8,231 nt of DNA from Actinomycetota bacterium (GCA_947472655.1 CANJCG010000072.1:1-8231); one strand, 5' to 3'; positions 1 through 6,670 are shown, counted from the first letter of the stretch. Notes: generated by a model not told the origin, from the sequence alone. A program made the numbers and translations.

Positions 1-49
1 CAGCTTTGCGGGCCGGAGCCTTCTTAGCTGCTTTCTTTGCGACTGCCAC
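1..49 (-). CDS. Lys/Ala-rich protein, N-terminal fragment (rest lies outside the window)
   Basis: Only the first 16 codons are present; the gene runs leftwards out of the window. From GTG at 49-47 it reads MAVAKKAAKKAPARKA (GTG read as Met). A good Shine-Dalgarno, GGGAGG on the minus strand (plus positions 55-60), sits 5 nt before the GTG and favours this start. An in-frame ATG at 79-77 would add ten residues but has only a weak upstream site and lies in the loop of a hairpin. K/A-rich N-termini of this kind occur in actinobacteria on primary sigma factors (RpoD/HrdB extension) and on histone-like basic proteins. The fragment cannot decide between these, so no product is claimed. It is transcribed divergently from npdG, with about 150 nt between the starts. 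Confidence 0.6.
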   Translation of the reverse strand, partial: MAVAKKAAKKAPARKA

Positions 50-68
50 TGGTGCCTCCCGAATAATC

Positions 69-109
69 GAACTTTGCATCCCTAGCAAAGTTCTTCAATG
101 AAAACTTTG
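69..109 (-). promoter_or_regulatory. Leader with two overlapping, mutually exclusive hairpins (or tandem operator half-sites)
   Basis: Three copies of the heptamer AACTTTG occur in alternating orientation: 70-76 (+), 86-92 (as CAAAGTT) and 103-109 (+), starting 16 and 17 nt apart. Copies 1 and 2 form a perfect 9-bp inverted repeat, GAACTTTGC (69-77) and GCAAAGTTC (85-93), with a 7-nt loop. Copies 2 and 3 form an 11-bp stem with one bulged base (C93) and a one-base centre: CAAAGTT-C-TTCA (86-97), A98, TGAAAACTTTG (99-109). The middle copy can pair with only one partner at a time. Read on the minus strand, the structure lies about 8 nt before the Shine-Dalgarno of the Lys/Ala-rich gene. The pairing is visible in the sequence. 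Whether it works as RNA or as DNA operator sites is inference. Confidence 0.5.
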
Positions 110-198
110 GCAGAGCATTGCACATTTCGCTAGCACATACACATCGAGAATGTCATTCGTGTCGGAATTATTTTTTTCCATCTGGCATGATTGTTCCT

Positions 199-894
199 AT
201 GACAACCGAAAATACAGCGACACAACCCGATGCACGAGTGCTCCCAGACGTTTCACATCTCGTGATTGGTGTACTCGGCGGCACTGGCGAACAAGGCCGC
301 GGATTAGCGCGCAGACTGGCAAAGTCAGGCCTAAAAGTTGTGATCGGTTCACGTGACGCAGGTCGTGCGCAAGGAATCGCGGATGAGATTGGATTCGATG
401 TTGTAGGCGCAACGAACGAAGATTGCGCCATAAATGCCGATGTTGTGATTGTTGCAGTGCCCTGGGAGGGCCATGCAGCACTTTTACAGGGCCTAACAGC
501 TCAATTGGTGGGAAAAATCGTCGTCGACTGCGTAAATCCTCTCGGATTTGATAAGCAGGGCGCCTATGGATTGCCTGTTGAAGAAGGTTCTGCTGCCGAG
601 CAGGCGGCATTTATTCTTCAGGACAGCAATGTTGTTGGTGCGTTCCACCATATTTCTGCAGTGCTGTTGCTGGATGAAAATGTCGAGAGTATCGAGACCG
701 ATGTATTGGTTGTTGGGGATGATCGCACCGCGACAGACACTGTTCAAGCTTTAGCTTCACGAATTCCGGGAATTCGAGGGGTCTTCGCTGGGCGACTTCG
801 AAATTGCGGACAAATCGAAACCTTCACCGCTAATTTAATTTCCATAAATCGGCGCTATAAGGCGCACTCAGGCATCCGAGTGACGGATATTTAG
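199..894 (+). CDS. npdG: F420-dependent NADP oxidoreductase (NADPH-dependent F420 reductase)
   Basis: This soluble cytoplasmic enzyme moves hydride between coenzyme F420 and NADP, linking the two redox pools. The 231-aa protein starts with a short polar tail, followed by a Rossmann strand and the family signature GVLGGTGEQGRGLARRLA (about 24-41). GSR (50-52) fits the site that binds the NADP 2'-phosphate. AVPWEGH (87-93), VDCVNPLGF (110-118), GSAAEQ (131-136) and AFHH (149-152) are further conserved blocks, and the C-terminus ends NRRYKAHSGIRVTDI. The length is normal for the family. The ATG at 199 is chosen because the actinobacterial N-terminus usually reads MTT... shortly before LPDVS. The reading frame is open back to a TTG at 118 and has another ATG at 187, but neither has a ribosome-binding site. 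The ATG at 199 also lacks one; CATGAT (186-191) 7 nt upstream could be a -10 for a leaderless mRNA, which is weak evidence. The stop is 7 nt from the stop of convergent panB. Confidence 0.93.
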   Translation: MTTENTATQPDARVLPDVSHLVIGVLGGTGEQGRGLARRLAKSGLKVVIGSRDAGRAQGIADEIGFDVVGATNEDCAINADVVIVAVPWEGHAALLQGLTAQLVGKIVVDCVNPLGFDKQGAYGLPVEEGSAAEQAAFILQDSNVVGAFHHISAVLLLDENVESIETDVLVVGDDRTATDTVQALASRIPGIRGVFAGRLRNCGQIETFTANLISINRRYKAHSGIRVTDI

Positions 895-901
895 TAGAGA
901 G

Positions 902-1738
902 TTATTCGTAACTCTGTTCTTGAGTGGGGTATGCACCGCTGGATACATCGTCCGTCCAAGCTCGGACAGCATCGGACATGACCGATCGAAGGTCTGCATA
1001 TCGACGGACAAATTTTGGTGCTGGGTCACTCGTGACTCCAAGAAGGTCTTGCCAAACGATTACCTGCGCATCGGTATCTGGTCCCGCTCCGATCCCGATA
1101 GTGGGGATAGTAAGGATTTCGCTGACCTTGGCAGCAAGCGCCCTAGGAACCACTTCAAGAACAAGTCCGCAAGCACCAGCAGACTGCATTGCTTTGGCAT
1201 CACGAGTCAGGAGCTCACCTTGCTCACCGCGGCCTTGCACTCGGTAACCGCCTAATAAGTTCACCGACTGCGGAGTTAGGCCTAAGTGGCCAATTACTGG
1301 GATTCCCGAATTTGCGAGCAACTCGATCTGCGGCAACACCGAAGCGCCGCCCTCGAGCTTTACTGCATGTGCGCCGCCCTCTTTCATGAAGCGAGCAGCA
1401 GTTTCAAGAGCCTGTGCTGGGGAGGCTTGATATGAGCCAAACGGCATGTCAGCAATGACGAGCGCCTGCTTTGTGCCGCGAACCACGCCCTGCACAAGTG
1501 AGATCAATTCATCCACGGTGACAGGAAGTGTGGTGCTATGCCCAAAAATCACCGAAGCTGCTGAGTCACCAACTAATAGTGCAGGCACACCTGCTGATTC
1601 AAAGATTCCGGCGGTCAACGCGTCATAGGCGGTAATCATTGCCCACCGCTCATGACGATCAGTGGCGAGTTGCAGGTCGCGCATAGTGAAGCGCCTATTG
1701 CCAATACAGCCATACAGGGTGTTTTGTGAAGCTTCCAT
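902..1738 (-). CDS. panB: 3-methyl-2-oxobutanoate hydroxymethyltransferase (ketopantoate hydroxymethyltransferase)
   Basis: This enzyme catalyses the first committed step of pantothenate (vitamin B5/CoA) synthesis. It transfers a hydroxymethyl group from 5,10-methylene-tetrahydrofolate to 2-oxoisovalerate, giving ketopantoate, in the cytoplasm as a Mg-dependent TIM barrel. The 278 aa are full length. Family blocks run in order: TAYDA (36-40), VGDSAAS (56-62) then TTLPVT, DMPFGSY (97-103), KLEGG (127-131), GHLGLTPQSV (150-159), VQGRG (167-171), LEVVP (194-198), PTIGIGAG, PKFVRRY and a C-terminal YPTQEQSYE. By family knowledge Asp58, Asp97 and Glu129 are the metal ligands and Glu195 the catalytic base. 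VGDSAAS in place of the enterobacterial VGDSLGM is an actinobacterial form. The start is supported by AGGAG (plus 1745-1749), 6 nt upstream of the ATG. No panC or panD is in the window. nadE lies 200 nt upstream on the same strand, so read-through is possible. Confidence 0.97.
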   Translation of the reverse strand: MEASQNTLYGCIGNRRFTMRDLQLATDRHERWAMITAYDALTAGIFESAGVPALLVGDSAASVIFGHSTTLPVTVDELISLVQGVVRGTKQALVIADMPFGSYQASPAQALETAARFMKEGGAHAVKLEGGASVLPQIELLANSGIPVIGHLGLTPQSVNLLGGYRVQGRGEQGELLTRDAKAMQSAGACGLVLEVVPRALAAKVSEILTIPTIGIGAGPDTDAQVIVWQDLLGVTSDPAPKFVRRYADLRSVMSDAVRAWTDDVSSGAYPTQEQSYE

Positions 1739-1938
1739 CAGGATCTCCTATCTCGAGGCTGCGGTCGCAGTCCCCGGACAGATAAAGCATGTCACAGAAG
1801 TGGCCCCGAGCGCATCCCCAACTCTCAAGACGCTAGATCAGTCACGGGGGAGTAATGGGATGGTTGAGAGCCTGAGGGTAGTTTCGCGTGCGCAGGAAGC
1901 CATTCGAGGAACAGCAATATGAGGCGGGGAAAAAAAAT
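1739..1938. other. Intergenic gap between nadE and panB; no gene seen
   Basis: These 200 nt separate the nadE stop from the panB start. No convincing coding region is present on either strand. A seven-codon ORF (ATG at 1919, + strand) has a Shine-Dalgarno-like GAGGA but runs straight into the nadE terminus and is not credible. The minus strand has a run of eight T right after the nadE stop (plus 1931-1938 is seven A plus one T; the A-run begins at 1930), without a good hairpin in front of it. Closer to panB is a small dyad, CTGCG-GT-CGCAG (1759-1770). A panB promoter is expected here, but I cannot pick a convincing -35/-10 pair. Confidence 0.5.
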
Positions 1939-3654
1939 TTAAGCGTCACCTTCGCGCCAGGCATTAGTGATGGGCAACCGGCGGTCGCGACCAAAGGCGC
2001 GCAAAGAGATCTTGGTTCCCGGCGCGGACTGACGGCGCTTATATTCAGATCCATCGGTTAACCGTGTAATGCGAGCGACCATCGCCGGGTCAAAGCCAGA
2101 AGAGATAAGTTTTTCCGCCCCGTGGTTGGCGCCTACGTACCCGTCAAGAAGGGCATCGAGCACTGGATAATCGGGCAGAGAATCTGAATCCATTTGATCG
2201 GGGCGAAGTTCAGCACTCGGTGGCTTTTCGATGCTGCTCGGTGGAATGAGTGCGATTTTTCCTTGAGCCAACGCATGTTCATTGCGCCAACGCGAAAGGT
2301 CCCAAACCAACATTTTTGGAACGTCTTTCAGCGGCGCGAATCCGCCAACGCTGTCGCCGTACAACGTTGAATAACCAACTGAGAGCTCACTCTTATTGCC
2401 CGTAGTCAGCACGAGGTGACCCTCCTGATTTGAAATACCCATCAAGGTGGTCCCGCGAACTCGCGCCTGAAGGTTTTCTTCTGCGAGTCCCGTCAGGTGT
2501 GTGGACTCCATAAAGGCATCGACCATCGGGGCGATTGAGACAGTGCGCAGGTGCAATCCGGTGCGCGCGGCTAAGTCAGCAGCGTCATCCTTGGAGTGAT
2601 CGGATGAATAGACGCTGGGCATTGAGACGCCAAAGACTCGATCTGCACCAAGTGCATCGCATGCGATGGCCGCGACAAGTGCCGAGTCGATGCCCCCGCT
2701 GAGCCCAAGAAGCACACTTGAGAATTTGTTCTTGTTCACATAATCGGCAAGCCCCAAGACCAACGCGCTATAGACCTCTTCTAATTGCGGAAGGCGATCA
2801 GCAATTTCTCCAAGCAGTGATGGCGGCTCAGGGCTGAGCAACCCTGAAAGTTGAGTTACATCTTCTGGAACCGGTGTCTCTGGAAGATCAAGGTCAACCA
2901 TCAAGAGTTCTTCCTTGAACTGAGAGCCTCGCGCGATGAGTTCGCCTTTTGGATTCACAACCATGGAGTCGCCATCAAAAACTAATTCGTCTTGGCCGCC
3001 GACGAGATTCACATAGGCAACCACGCATCCAATTTCTTTCGCGCGATCCCGACATAAATTCTTTCTGATGTCGTTTTTGTTGCGTTCGTATGGTGAAGCG
3101 TTCATGACAAGGAGAAGGGAACTGCCAGCCTCCTGTGCCCATTGGACTGGTCCGCCGCTCTGCCAGATGTCTTCGCAAATAGCCAAGGTGATTGTTGTGC
3201 CATCAATGCGTAGATGGGCAGGAGTGTCACCAGAAACGAAGTATCTGGCTTCATCAAAAACACCGTAATTTGGCAAGTGATGTTTCACGTACCGTGCGAT
3301 AGTGCGACCTTGATGCAAGACAGCCACGGCGTTGACAGGTGAGGCGATGTGTAGATGTGAAGGGCCGACCTCGATGCAATCCAGGTAACCCACAACAGTG
3401 ACAAGCTCACCCAGCCCGTTGCTAAGAAGGTCGCCAGCAAGTCGGTCAATTGCCGCTATTGAAGCATCTTGAAAAGATGGGCGAAGAGCGAGATCTTCAA
3501 CGGGGTAGCCGGTGAGAAACATTTCGGGAAAGGCCAAGAGACGGGCTCCAGCCTGGTGTGCTTGGGCGGCTAAATCCAGGATCTGAGCGGCATTGGCTGG
3601 CAGATCGCCAACAGTTGCATTGGCCTGTGCCAGGGCTAGTCGCAGGGTCGGCAT
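1939..3654 (-). CDS. nadE: Glutamine-dependent NAD+ synthetase
   Basis: NadE makes NAD+ from nicotinic acid adenine dinucleotide, ATP and glutamine, the last step of NAD synthesis, in the cytoplasm. The 571-aa protein has the usual two domains. The N-terminal nitrilase-type glutaminase (about 1-260) shows the Glu-Lys-Cys triad: Glu44 in AFPEMFLTGYP, Lys124 in KHHLPNYG and Cys160 in AICEDIW. The C-terminal synthetase (about 290-571) carries the ATP-pyrophosphatase loop SGGIDS (319-324), then TTGNKSELSVGYSTLYGDSV, a PPSAELRPDQ block and the terminal DRRLPITNAWREG. It is the shorter bacterial type of about 570 residues, not the longer mycobacterial type. The ATG at 3654 is preferred because close relatives begin M-P-x-L-R-L-A-L. 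An upstream in-frame ATG at 3696 would add 14 residues that do not resemble the family. There is no Shine-Dalgarno. TACCCT (minus strand, plus 3661-3666) lies 6 nt before the ATG and fits a leaderless -10. Confidence 0.96.
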   Translation of the reverse strand: MPTLRLALAQANATVGDLPANAAQILDLAAQAHQAGARLLAFPEMFLTGYPVEDLALRPSFQDASIAAIDRLAGDLLSNGLGELVTVVGYLDCIEVGPSHLHIASPVNAVAVLHQGRTIARYVKHHLPNYGVFDEARYFVSGDTPAHLRIDGTTITLAICEDIWQSGGPVQWAQEAGSSLLLVMNASPYERNKNDIRKNLCRDRAKEIGCVVAYVNLVGGQDELVFDGDSMVVNPKGELIARGSQFKEELLMVDLDLPETPVPEDVTQLSGLLSPEPPSLLGEIADRLPQLEEVYSALVLGLADYVNKNKFSSVLLGLSGGIDSALVAAIACDALGADRVFGVSMPSVYSSDHSKDDAADLAARTGLHLRTVSIAPMVDAFMESTHLTGLAEENLQARVRGTTLMGISNQEGHLVLTTGNKSELSVGYSTLYGDSVGGFAPLKDVPKMLVWDLSRWRNEHALAQGKIALIPPSSIEKPPSAELRPDQMDSDSLPDYPVLDALLDGYVGANHGAEKLISSGFDPAMVARITRLTDGSEYKRRQSAPGTKISLRAFGRDRRLPITNAWREGDA

Positions 3655-3778
3655 TAGTCGAGGGTACCCACTGTCCGATATCGGCGGCCACGACATACGG
3701 ATGTAACACGAATTAAGCGAGGATTGAGGGACTTAGAGTGGGGCATAGCCCTGATGTGCCCAAGGAAAGCGAGACCCA
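3655..3778. promoter_or_regulatory. Divergent nadE/glnA2 promoter region with two perfect palindromes
   Basis: These 124 nt must carry the promoters of both divergent genes. Two perfect palindromes stand close to nadE: GGGTACCC (3662-3669), which overlaps the suggested nadE -10 TACCCT, and CCGATATCGG (3675-3684) five bases further on. They could be operator sites, but short palindromes also arise by chance. Towards glnA2, TAGAGT (3734-3739) fits the TANNNT pattern of a -10 without a good -35, and TTGAGG (3724-3729) is a possible -35 without a well-placed -10. AAGGA (3762-3766) lies 12 nt before the glnA2 ATG, rather far for a ribosome-binding site. Confidence 0.35.
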
Positions 3779-5116
3779 ATGGATAAGCAAGCCGAATTTG
3801 TGCTCCGCACAATCGAGGAGCGCGACATCCGGTTCGTGCGGTTGTGGTTTACCGATGTGCTGGGAACCCTCAAGTCCGTTGCCGTGGCACCAGCCGAACT
3901 TGAAGGGGCCTTTGCCGAAGGTATCGGCTTTGACGGGTCAGCCATTGAGGGTTTTACCCGCGTATATGAGTCCGACATGATTGCAAAGCCCGACCCAGCT
4001 ACTTTTTCGATGCTTCCGTGGCGAAGTGAAGGGCCAGGAGCGGCACGCTTGTTCTGTGACATTTTGATGCCGGATGGCACACCTTCACAGGCAGATCCTC
4101 GCTTCGTCTTGAAGCGCACTCTGACAAAAGCAGCCGACCTTGGATTCACGTTCTATACGCACCCAGAAGTTGAGTTTTATCTTTTAGAAAATCGCCATCA
4201 AGCAGGCGCGCTCCCAGTGCCAGCGGATCAATATGGCTACTTCGATAACACTCCGCATGGACCTTCTGCGGATTTTCGCCGTGAAGCGATCATGATGCTT
4301 GAAGCTATGGGGATTTCTGTTGAGTTTTCCCATCATGAAGCCGGACCAGGCCAGCAAGAAATTGATTTACGTTATGCAGACGCGCTCACTACTGCAGACA
4401 ACCTGATGACCTTCCGGTTGGTGTGTCAGGAAGTGGCTCTGGAGCAAGGCATGTATGCGTCTTTCATGCCAAAGCCGTTTACGGACCATCCGGGCTCAGG
4501 CATGCACACGCATGTTTCCCTCTTCGAAGGTGATCAGAATGCTTTCTACGAGGCTGGTGCCCCGCTACAACTTTCAAAAATTGGCCGGTCTTTCATTGCT
4601 GGCTTATTAGTGCATGCGCCAGAAATTACTGCAGTCACAAACCAATGGGTGAACTCATATAAGCGACTGCTCGGCGGAGCGGAAGCCCCAGCTTGGGTGT
4701 GCTGGGGTCACAACAACAGCTCTGCCTTGGTACGCGTACCTATGTATAAGCCGGATAAAGGAAACAGCACGCGTATCGAATTGCGTTCACCGGATAGCGC
4801 GACAAACCCTTATTTGTCATTCGCGTTAATTCTGGCAGCCGGGCTCAAAGGAATAGAACAAGGCTACGAATTGCCGCCAGGTGCCGAAGAAGATGTTTGG
4901 GCACTCACGGAGGCTGAACGTCTCGGCCTAGGCATGAAGCCGCTGCCTTCTAGCTTGGGTCAGGCACTTGAGGTGATGGAGCGATCAGAGCTCGTTGCTG
5001 AAACGCTTGGCGAGCACGTCTTTGATTTCTTCCTACGTAATAAACAAGCCGAATGGGATGCCTATCGCGCGCAGGTAAGTCAGTGGGAATTGGATCGGTA
5101 CTTACCTCGTCTGTAG
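3779..5116 (+). CDS. glnA2: Glutamine synthetase-like glutamate ligase, GlnA2 type
   Basis: This type I glutamine synthetase fold forms a gamma-glutamyl amide from glutamate and ATP. All active-site blocks are seen: GFDGSAIEGF (50-59), metal ligands Glu130 and Glu132 in HPEVEF, Glu187 and Glu194 in HHEAGPGQQEID, His243 in GSGMHTHVSL, flap Glu302 in GGAEAP, and Glu334/Arg336 in RIELRSPDSATNPYL. The 445 aa match GlnA2 of actinobacteria, as do the block near LPSSL and the C-terminal EHVFDFFLRNKQAEW. GlnE adenylylates a Tyr in classical GlnA1 (NLYDLP-like). The corresponding segment here reads EDVWALT with Trp374, so that control should be absent. Streptomyces GlnA2 is reported to glutamylate polyamines rather than ammonia, so the true acceptor is open. 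It diverges from nadE and converges on the glycosidase-like gene. Confidence 0.92.
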   Translation: MDKQAEFVLRTIEERDIRFVRLWFTDVLGTLKSVAVAPAELEGAFAEGIGFDGSAIEGFTRVYESDMIAKPDPATFSMLPWRSEGPGAARLFCDILMPDGTPSQADPRFVLKRTLTKAADLGFTFYTHPEVEFYLLENRHQAGALPVPADQYGYFDNTPHGPSADFRREAIMMLEAMGISVEFSHHEAGPGQQEIDLRYADALTTADNLMTFRLVCQEVALEQGMYASFMPKPFTDHPGSGMHTHVSLFEGDQNAFYEAGAPLQLSKIGRSFIAGLLVHAPEITAVTNQWVNSYKRLLGGAEAPAWVCWGHNNSSALVRVPMYKPDKGNSTRIELRSPDSATNPYLSFALILAAGLKGIEQGYELPPGAEEDVWALTEAERLGLGMKPLPSSLGQALEVMERSELVAETLGEHVFDFFLRNKQAEWDAYRAQVSQWELDRYLPRL

Positions 5117-5145
5117 TTACTACAGCGCTTCACCAGTTCAAAGCG
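5111..5145. terminator. Two small hairpins at the glnA2 3' end, possible weak terminator between convergent genes
   Basis: CTGTAG (5111-5116, containing the glnA2 stop) and CTACAG (5120-5125) form a perfect 6-bp stem with a three-base TTA loop. Directly after it, CGCTT (5126-5130) and AAGCG (5141-5145) form a 5-bp stem with a 10-nt loop. The next gene ends at 5154 on the other strand, so this 37-nt space is the only place for a shared terminator. No T-run follows on either strand, so intrinsic termination in the classical sense is not supported. Confidence 0.3.
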
Positions 5146-5153
5146 ATAAAGCT

Positions 5154-6458
5154 CTAGTTGACCTTAGGTCCGATTGGGTATGCGGCCAGAAACTGGAAGC
5201 TATCCCTTTTGTATGACCGCAGGAATCTGTCACATGGCCCACCGATGTCTGGATCTAATCGGTGGCAAACCACACTGCCAGCGCGAGTATGCGAGAAGTA
5301 GAAACCAGCTGACCAATACTGATTCATATCGAGAACCATTCCTCGCCGGACTCCAGTTGCAACGAGGGTGTCAGCCAGGCTCTGGGCCGAGAGTGCCTGA
5401 CCGATGACGTACACGATGCTTCCATCTGCACGTTGACCCATACCAGCGCGCCAAGCAAGGTTTTCCTTGTCAGTGGTGGCTCCCCAGGAGGCGCTGTAGG
5501 CAGGATTATTTACTTGCGATTGGCCGTGATCAACAATCAAATCAAGATTTTGTCGCACAGCTAAAACGTCGGGGGTCAATTGAAAGTCACGTCCCCATCT
5601 GCCAACGGTGAGACGGCCATCTCGGTAAATGACAGCTGAAGCCCGGCGCGCTTCCAGCGGCTTCACGACTACACCGTCGTAAAAATATCCACCGCGCGCG
5701 TCTTCTAATCGAAAGGCCCCGTTGGTATTGGCCAAGAGGAGTGGCAAGAACTCAGCAGGCAGTGAGCCACCGAACGGGTTTGGTCCGCCTTTAGGTTCTT
5801 CGTAACCAGGTATAAACATAGTTTTTGTGAGCTTTGTATCGATCCACATGGCTGTCGCGTAATAGGAAGTATGAAGATTGTCGGTGCGCACTCGGGTCAC
5901 ATAAACAGCAGGTGATCCTGCGACAGTGTTGCCAACTGGCTGCCACGTGCCTTCCATCGGTTCTGGCACTGAGGCTGGGGAGATCAACGCCGTCGGAGGA
6001 TCTAAATGAGCAACGACGCCGTCTAGCGGAATTACTTGTGTTGTTGGCTTAGGTAGCGGAGCAAAAGAAAAGTCAGGCGTTGCCTCGGGGGTTGCTGTGG
6101 TGCTAGCCGATTGAGCTGGTGTCGGCTGAGTGGTCGCGGTTTGGGCGGATCCGAGCGGTGTGGGTAACGCCCGAGGCGGAAGATCACTGACTAGATCACT
6201 GCCATCGTTATTGACGAGGGCAGAAACTACGGGTCGCCCGCCAACCTCAGCTGTATTGATATGGGTGTAATAGAAATCTTCGAGTTTTGCTACGACTGCG
6301 CCAAGGTTGTGGTCGCGCATCCACGTGGCAGCAACAACCTGCAAAGGTTCACCAGGACTTTCTTTTGATGCTTGATAGACCGACCAACCAAAGTAACTCA
6401 GTGCAATAAGTACGCAGACCAGTCCTAGTTGCACAAGGCGCTTTATTAACGAAAACAT
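5154..6458 (-). CDS. Membrane-anchored protein with phosphodiester-glycosidase (NAGPA)-like domain
   Basis: The 434-aa protein begins with KR and one hydrophobic helix (about 8-28). It continues through a short conserved-looking helix (WMRDHNLGAVVAKLEDFYY, 46-64) and a Pro/Thr/Ala/Ser-rich linker (about 97-141), then a C-terminal domain (about 185-430). That domain resembles the phosphodiester glycosidase/NAGPA family: NTNGAF (244-249) in place of NGGFF, GGYFYDG (256-262), then AVIYRDGRLTVGRWG, and LDMNQYW (376-382) where the family usually has LDGGGS. Cys398 and Cys409 could form a disulfide, fitting an extracytoplasmic location. The substrate is unknown; the family includes N-acetylglucosamine-1-phosphodiester glycosidase. 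The ATG at 6458 is chosen because it places the membrane helix at the N-terminus. An in-frame GTG at 6533 would add 25 polar and aromatic residues. The site before 6458 is weak, but the stop of the 39-codon ORF ends 1 nt away, suggesting coupled translation. Confidence 0.72.
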   Translation of the reverse strand: MFSLIKRLVQLGLVCVLIALSYFGWSVYQASKESPGEPLQVVAATWMRDHNLGAVVAKLEDFYYTHINTAEVGGRPVVSALVNNDGSDLVSDLPPRALPTPLGSAQTATTQPTPAQSASTTATPEATPDFSFAPLPKPTTQVIPLDGVVAHLDPPTALISPASVPEPMEGTWQPVGNTVAGSPAVYVTRVRTDNLHTSYYATAMWIDTKLTKTMFIPGYEEPKGGPNPFGGSLPAEFLPLLLANTNGAFRLEDARGGYFYDGVVVKPLEARRASAVIYRDGRLTVGRWGRDFQLTPDVLAVRQNLDLIVDHGQSQVNNPAYSASWGATTDKENLAWRAGMGQRADGSIVYVIGQALSAQSLADTLVATGVRRGMVLDMNQYWSAGFYFSHTRAGSVVCHRLDPDIGGPCDRFLRSYKRDSFQFLAAYPIGPKVN

Positions 6459-6459
6459 C

Positions 6460-6579
6460 TCACACCAACACTGATTGATGCTTGCGCGCCATCGAGGTGC
6501 TACAGATTCCCATGCAGTCCAGGCTATGAACACTCACTGTTGGACCGTCGCTTCCAAATGGGGCAGTGTTCAATTTCAT
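6460..6579 (-). CDS. Small 39-aa ORF, probably translationally coupled to the glycosidase-like gene
   Basis: I do not recognise this peptide. It begins MKLNTAPFGSDGPTVSVHSL, followed by DCMGICSTSM and ends ARKHQSVLV. It has no membrane segment and no signal peptide; Cys22 and Cys26 form a CMGIC motif. The case for translation is the strong Shine-Dalgarno GGAGGAG (minus strand, plus 6585-6591) 6-7 nt before the ATG. In addition its TGA is followed after a single base by the ATG of the next gene (TGAGATG), whose own ribosome-binding site is poor. The start codon lies in an 11-bp palindrome, TTTCA-A-TGAAA on the minus strand (6574-6584). A longer inverted repeat, TGAACACT/AGTGTTCA (6527-6534 and 6565-6572), lies inside the ORF. 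It could be a leader peptide that sets translation of the downstream gene, or a functional small protein. Confidence 0.55.
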   Translation of the reverse strand: MKLNTAPFGSDGPTVSVHSLDCMGICSTSMARKHQSVLV

Positions 6580-6584
6580 TGAAA

Positions 6585-6591
6585 CTCCTCC
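6585..6591 (-). promoter_or_regulatory. Strong Shine-Dalgarno site of the 39-codon ORF
   Basis: GGAGGAG on the minus strand is the best anti-16S match in the window. It sits about 7 nt before the ATG at 6579, close to ideal spacing. It decides that the minus-strand transcript is first translated at the small ORF and not at the glycosidase-like gene. A -10-like TACGAT (minus strand, plus 6609-6614) lies about 18 nt further upstream, without a good -35. Confidence 0.6.
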
Positions 6592-6635
6592 GAATTGGTA
6601 ATTTCTCGATCGTAGTGATGGGGAGCAACATGTGG

Positions 6636-6665
6636 TTGACGGCTCAGCGAGACAGGAAATATTAA
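6636..6665 (+). promoter_or_regulatory. Candidate housekeeping promoter towards the RDD gene
   Basis: TTGACG (6636-6641) matches the -35 consensus at five of six bases. TATTAA (6660-6665) matches the -10 at four of six, with an 18-nt spacer. Transcription would begin near 6671-6672, almost exactly at an ATG (6671) that opens a 28-codon Cys-rich ORF, and about 75 nt before the RDD start. The AT-rich -10 sits in an otherwise GC-balanced stretch and includes the inverted repeat GAAAT/ATTTC (6656-6660, 6665-6669). Confidence 0.4.
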
Positions 6666-6670
6666 TTTCA

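Noticed and set aside
118..198. N-terminal extension of npdG from TTG 118 or ATG 187
   Set aside because: No ribosome site in front of either, and the extra residues (His/Cys-rich) do not match the family; homologues start MTT shortly before LPDVS.
1739..1938. Riboswitch or structured RNA upstream of panB
   Set aside because: I compared the stretch by eye with TPP, glycine, ydaO and 6C motifs and found no match; only one small dyad at 1759-1770.
1927..1950. T-run after nadE (minus strand) as an intrinsic terminator
   Set aside because: Eight T follow the stop, but no stem of more than three pairs precedes them, so hairpin-dependent termination is not supported.
3655..3696. Upstream ATG (3696) for nadE
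   Set aside because: The 14 added residues are unlike relatives, which start M-P-x-L-R-L; the 3654 ATG also has a well-placed -10-like box.
3733..4149. 138-codon open frame on the minus strand over the start of glnA2
   Set aside because: It is antisense to a strongly conserved gene and its translation (Ser/Pro/Arg-rich, no motif) is typical of a shadow frame.
6459..6533. GTG 6533 start for the glycosidase-like protein
   Set aside because: It would bury the membrane anchor behind 25 unrelated residues, and the stretch is better explained by the 39-codon ORF in another frame.
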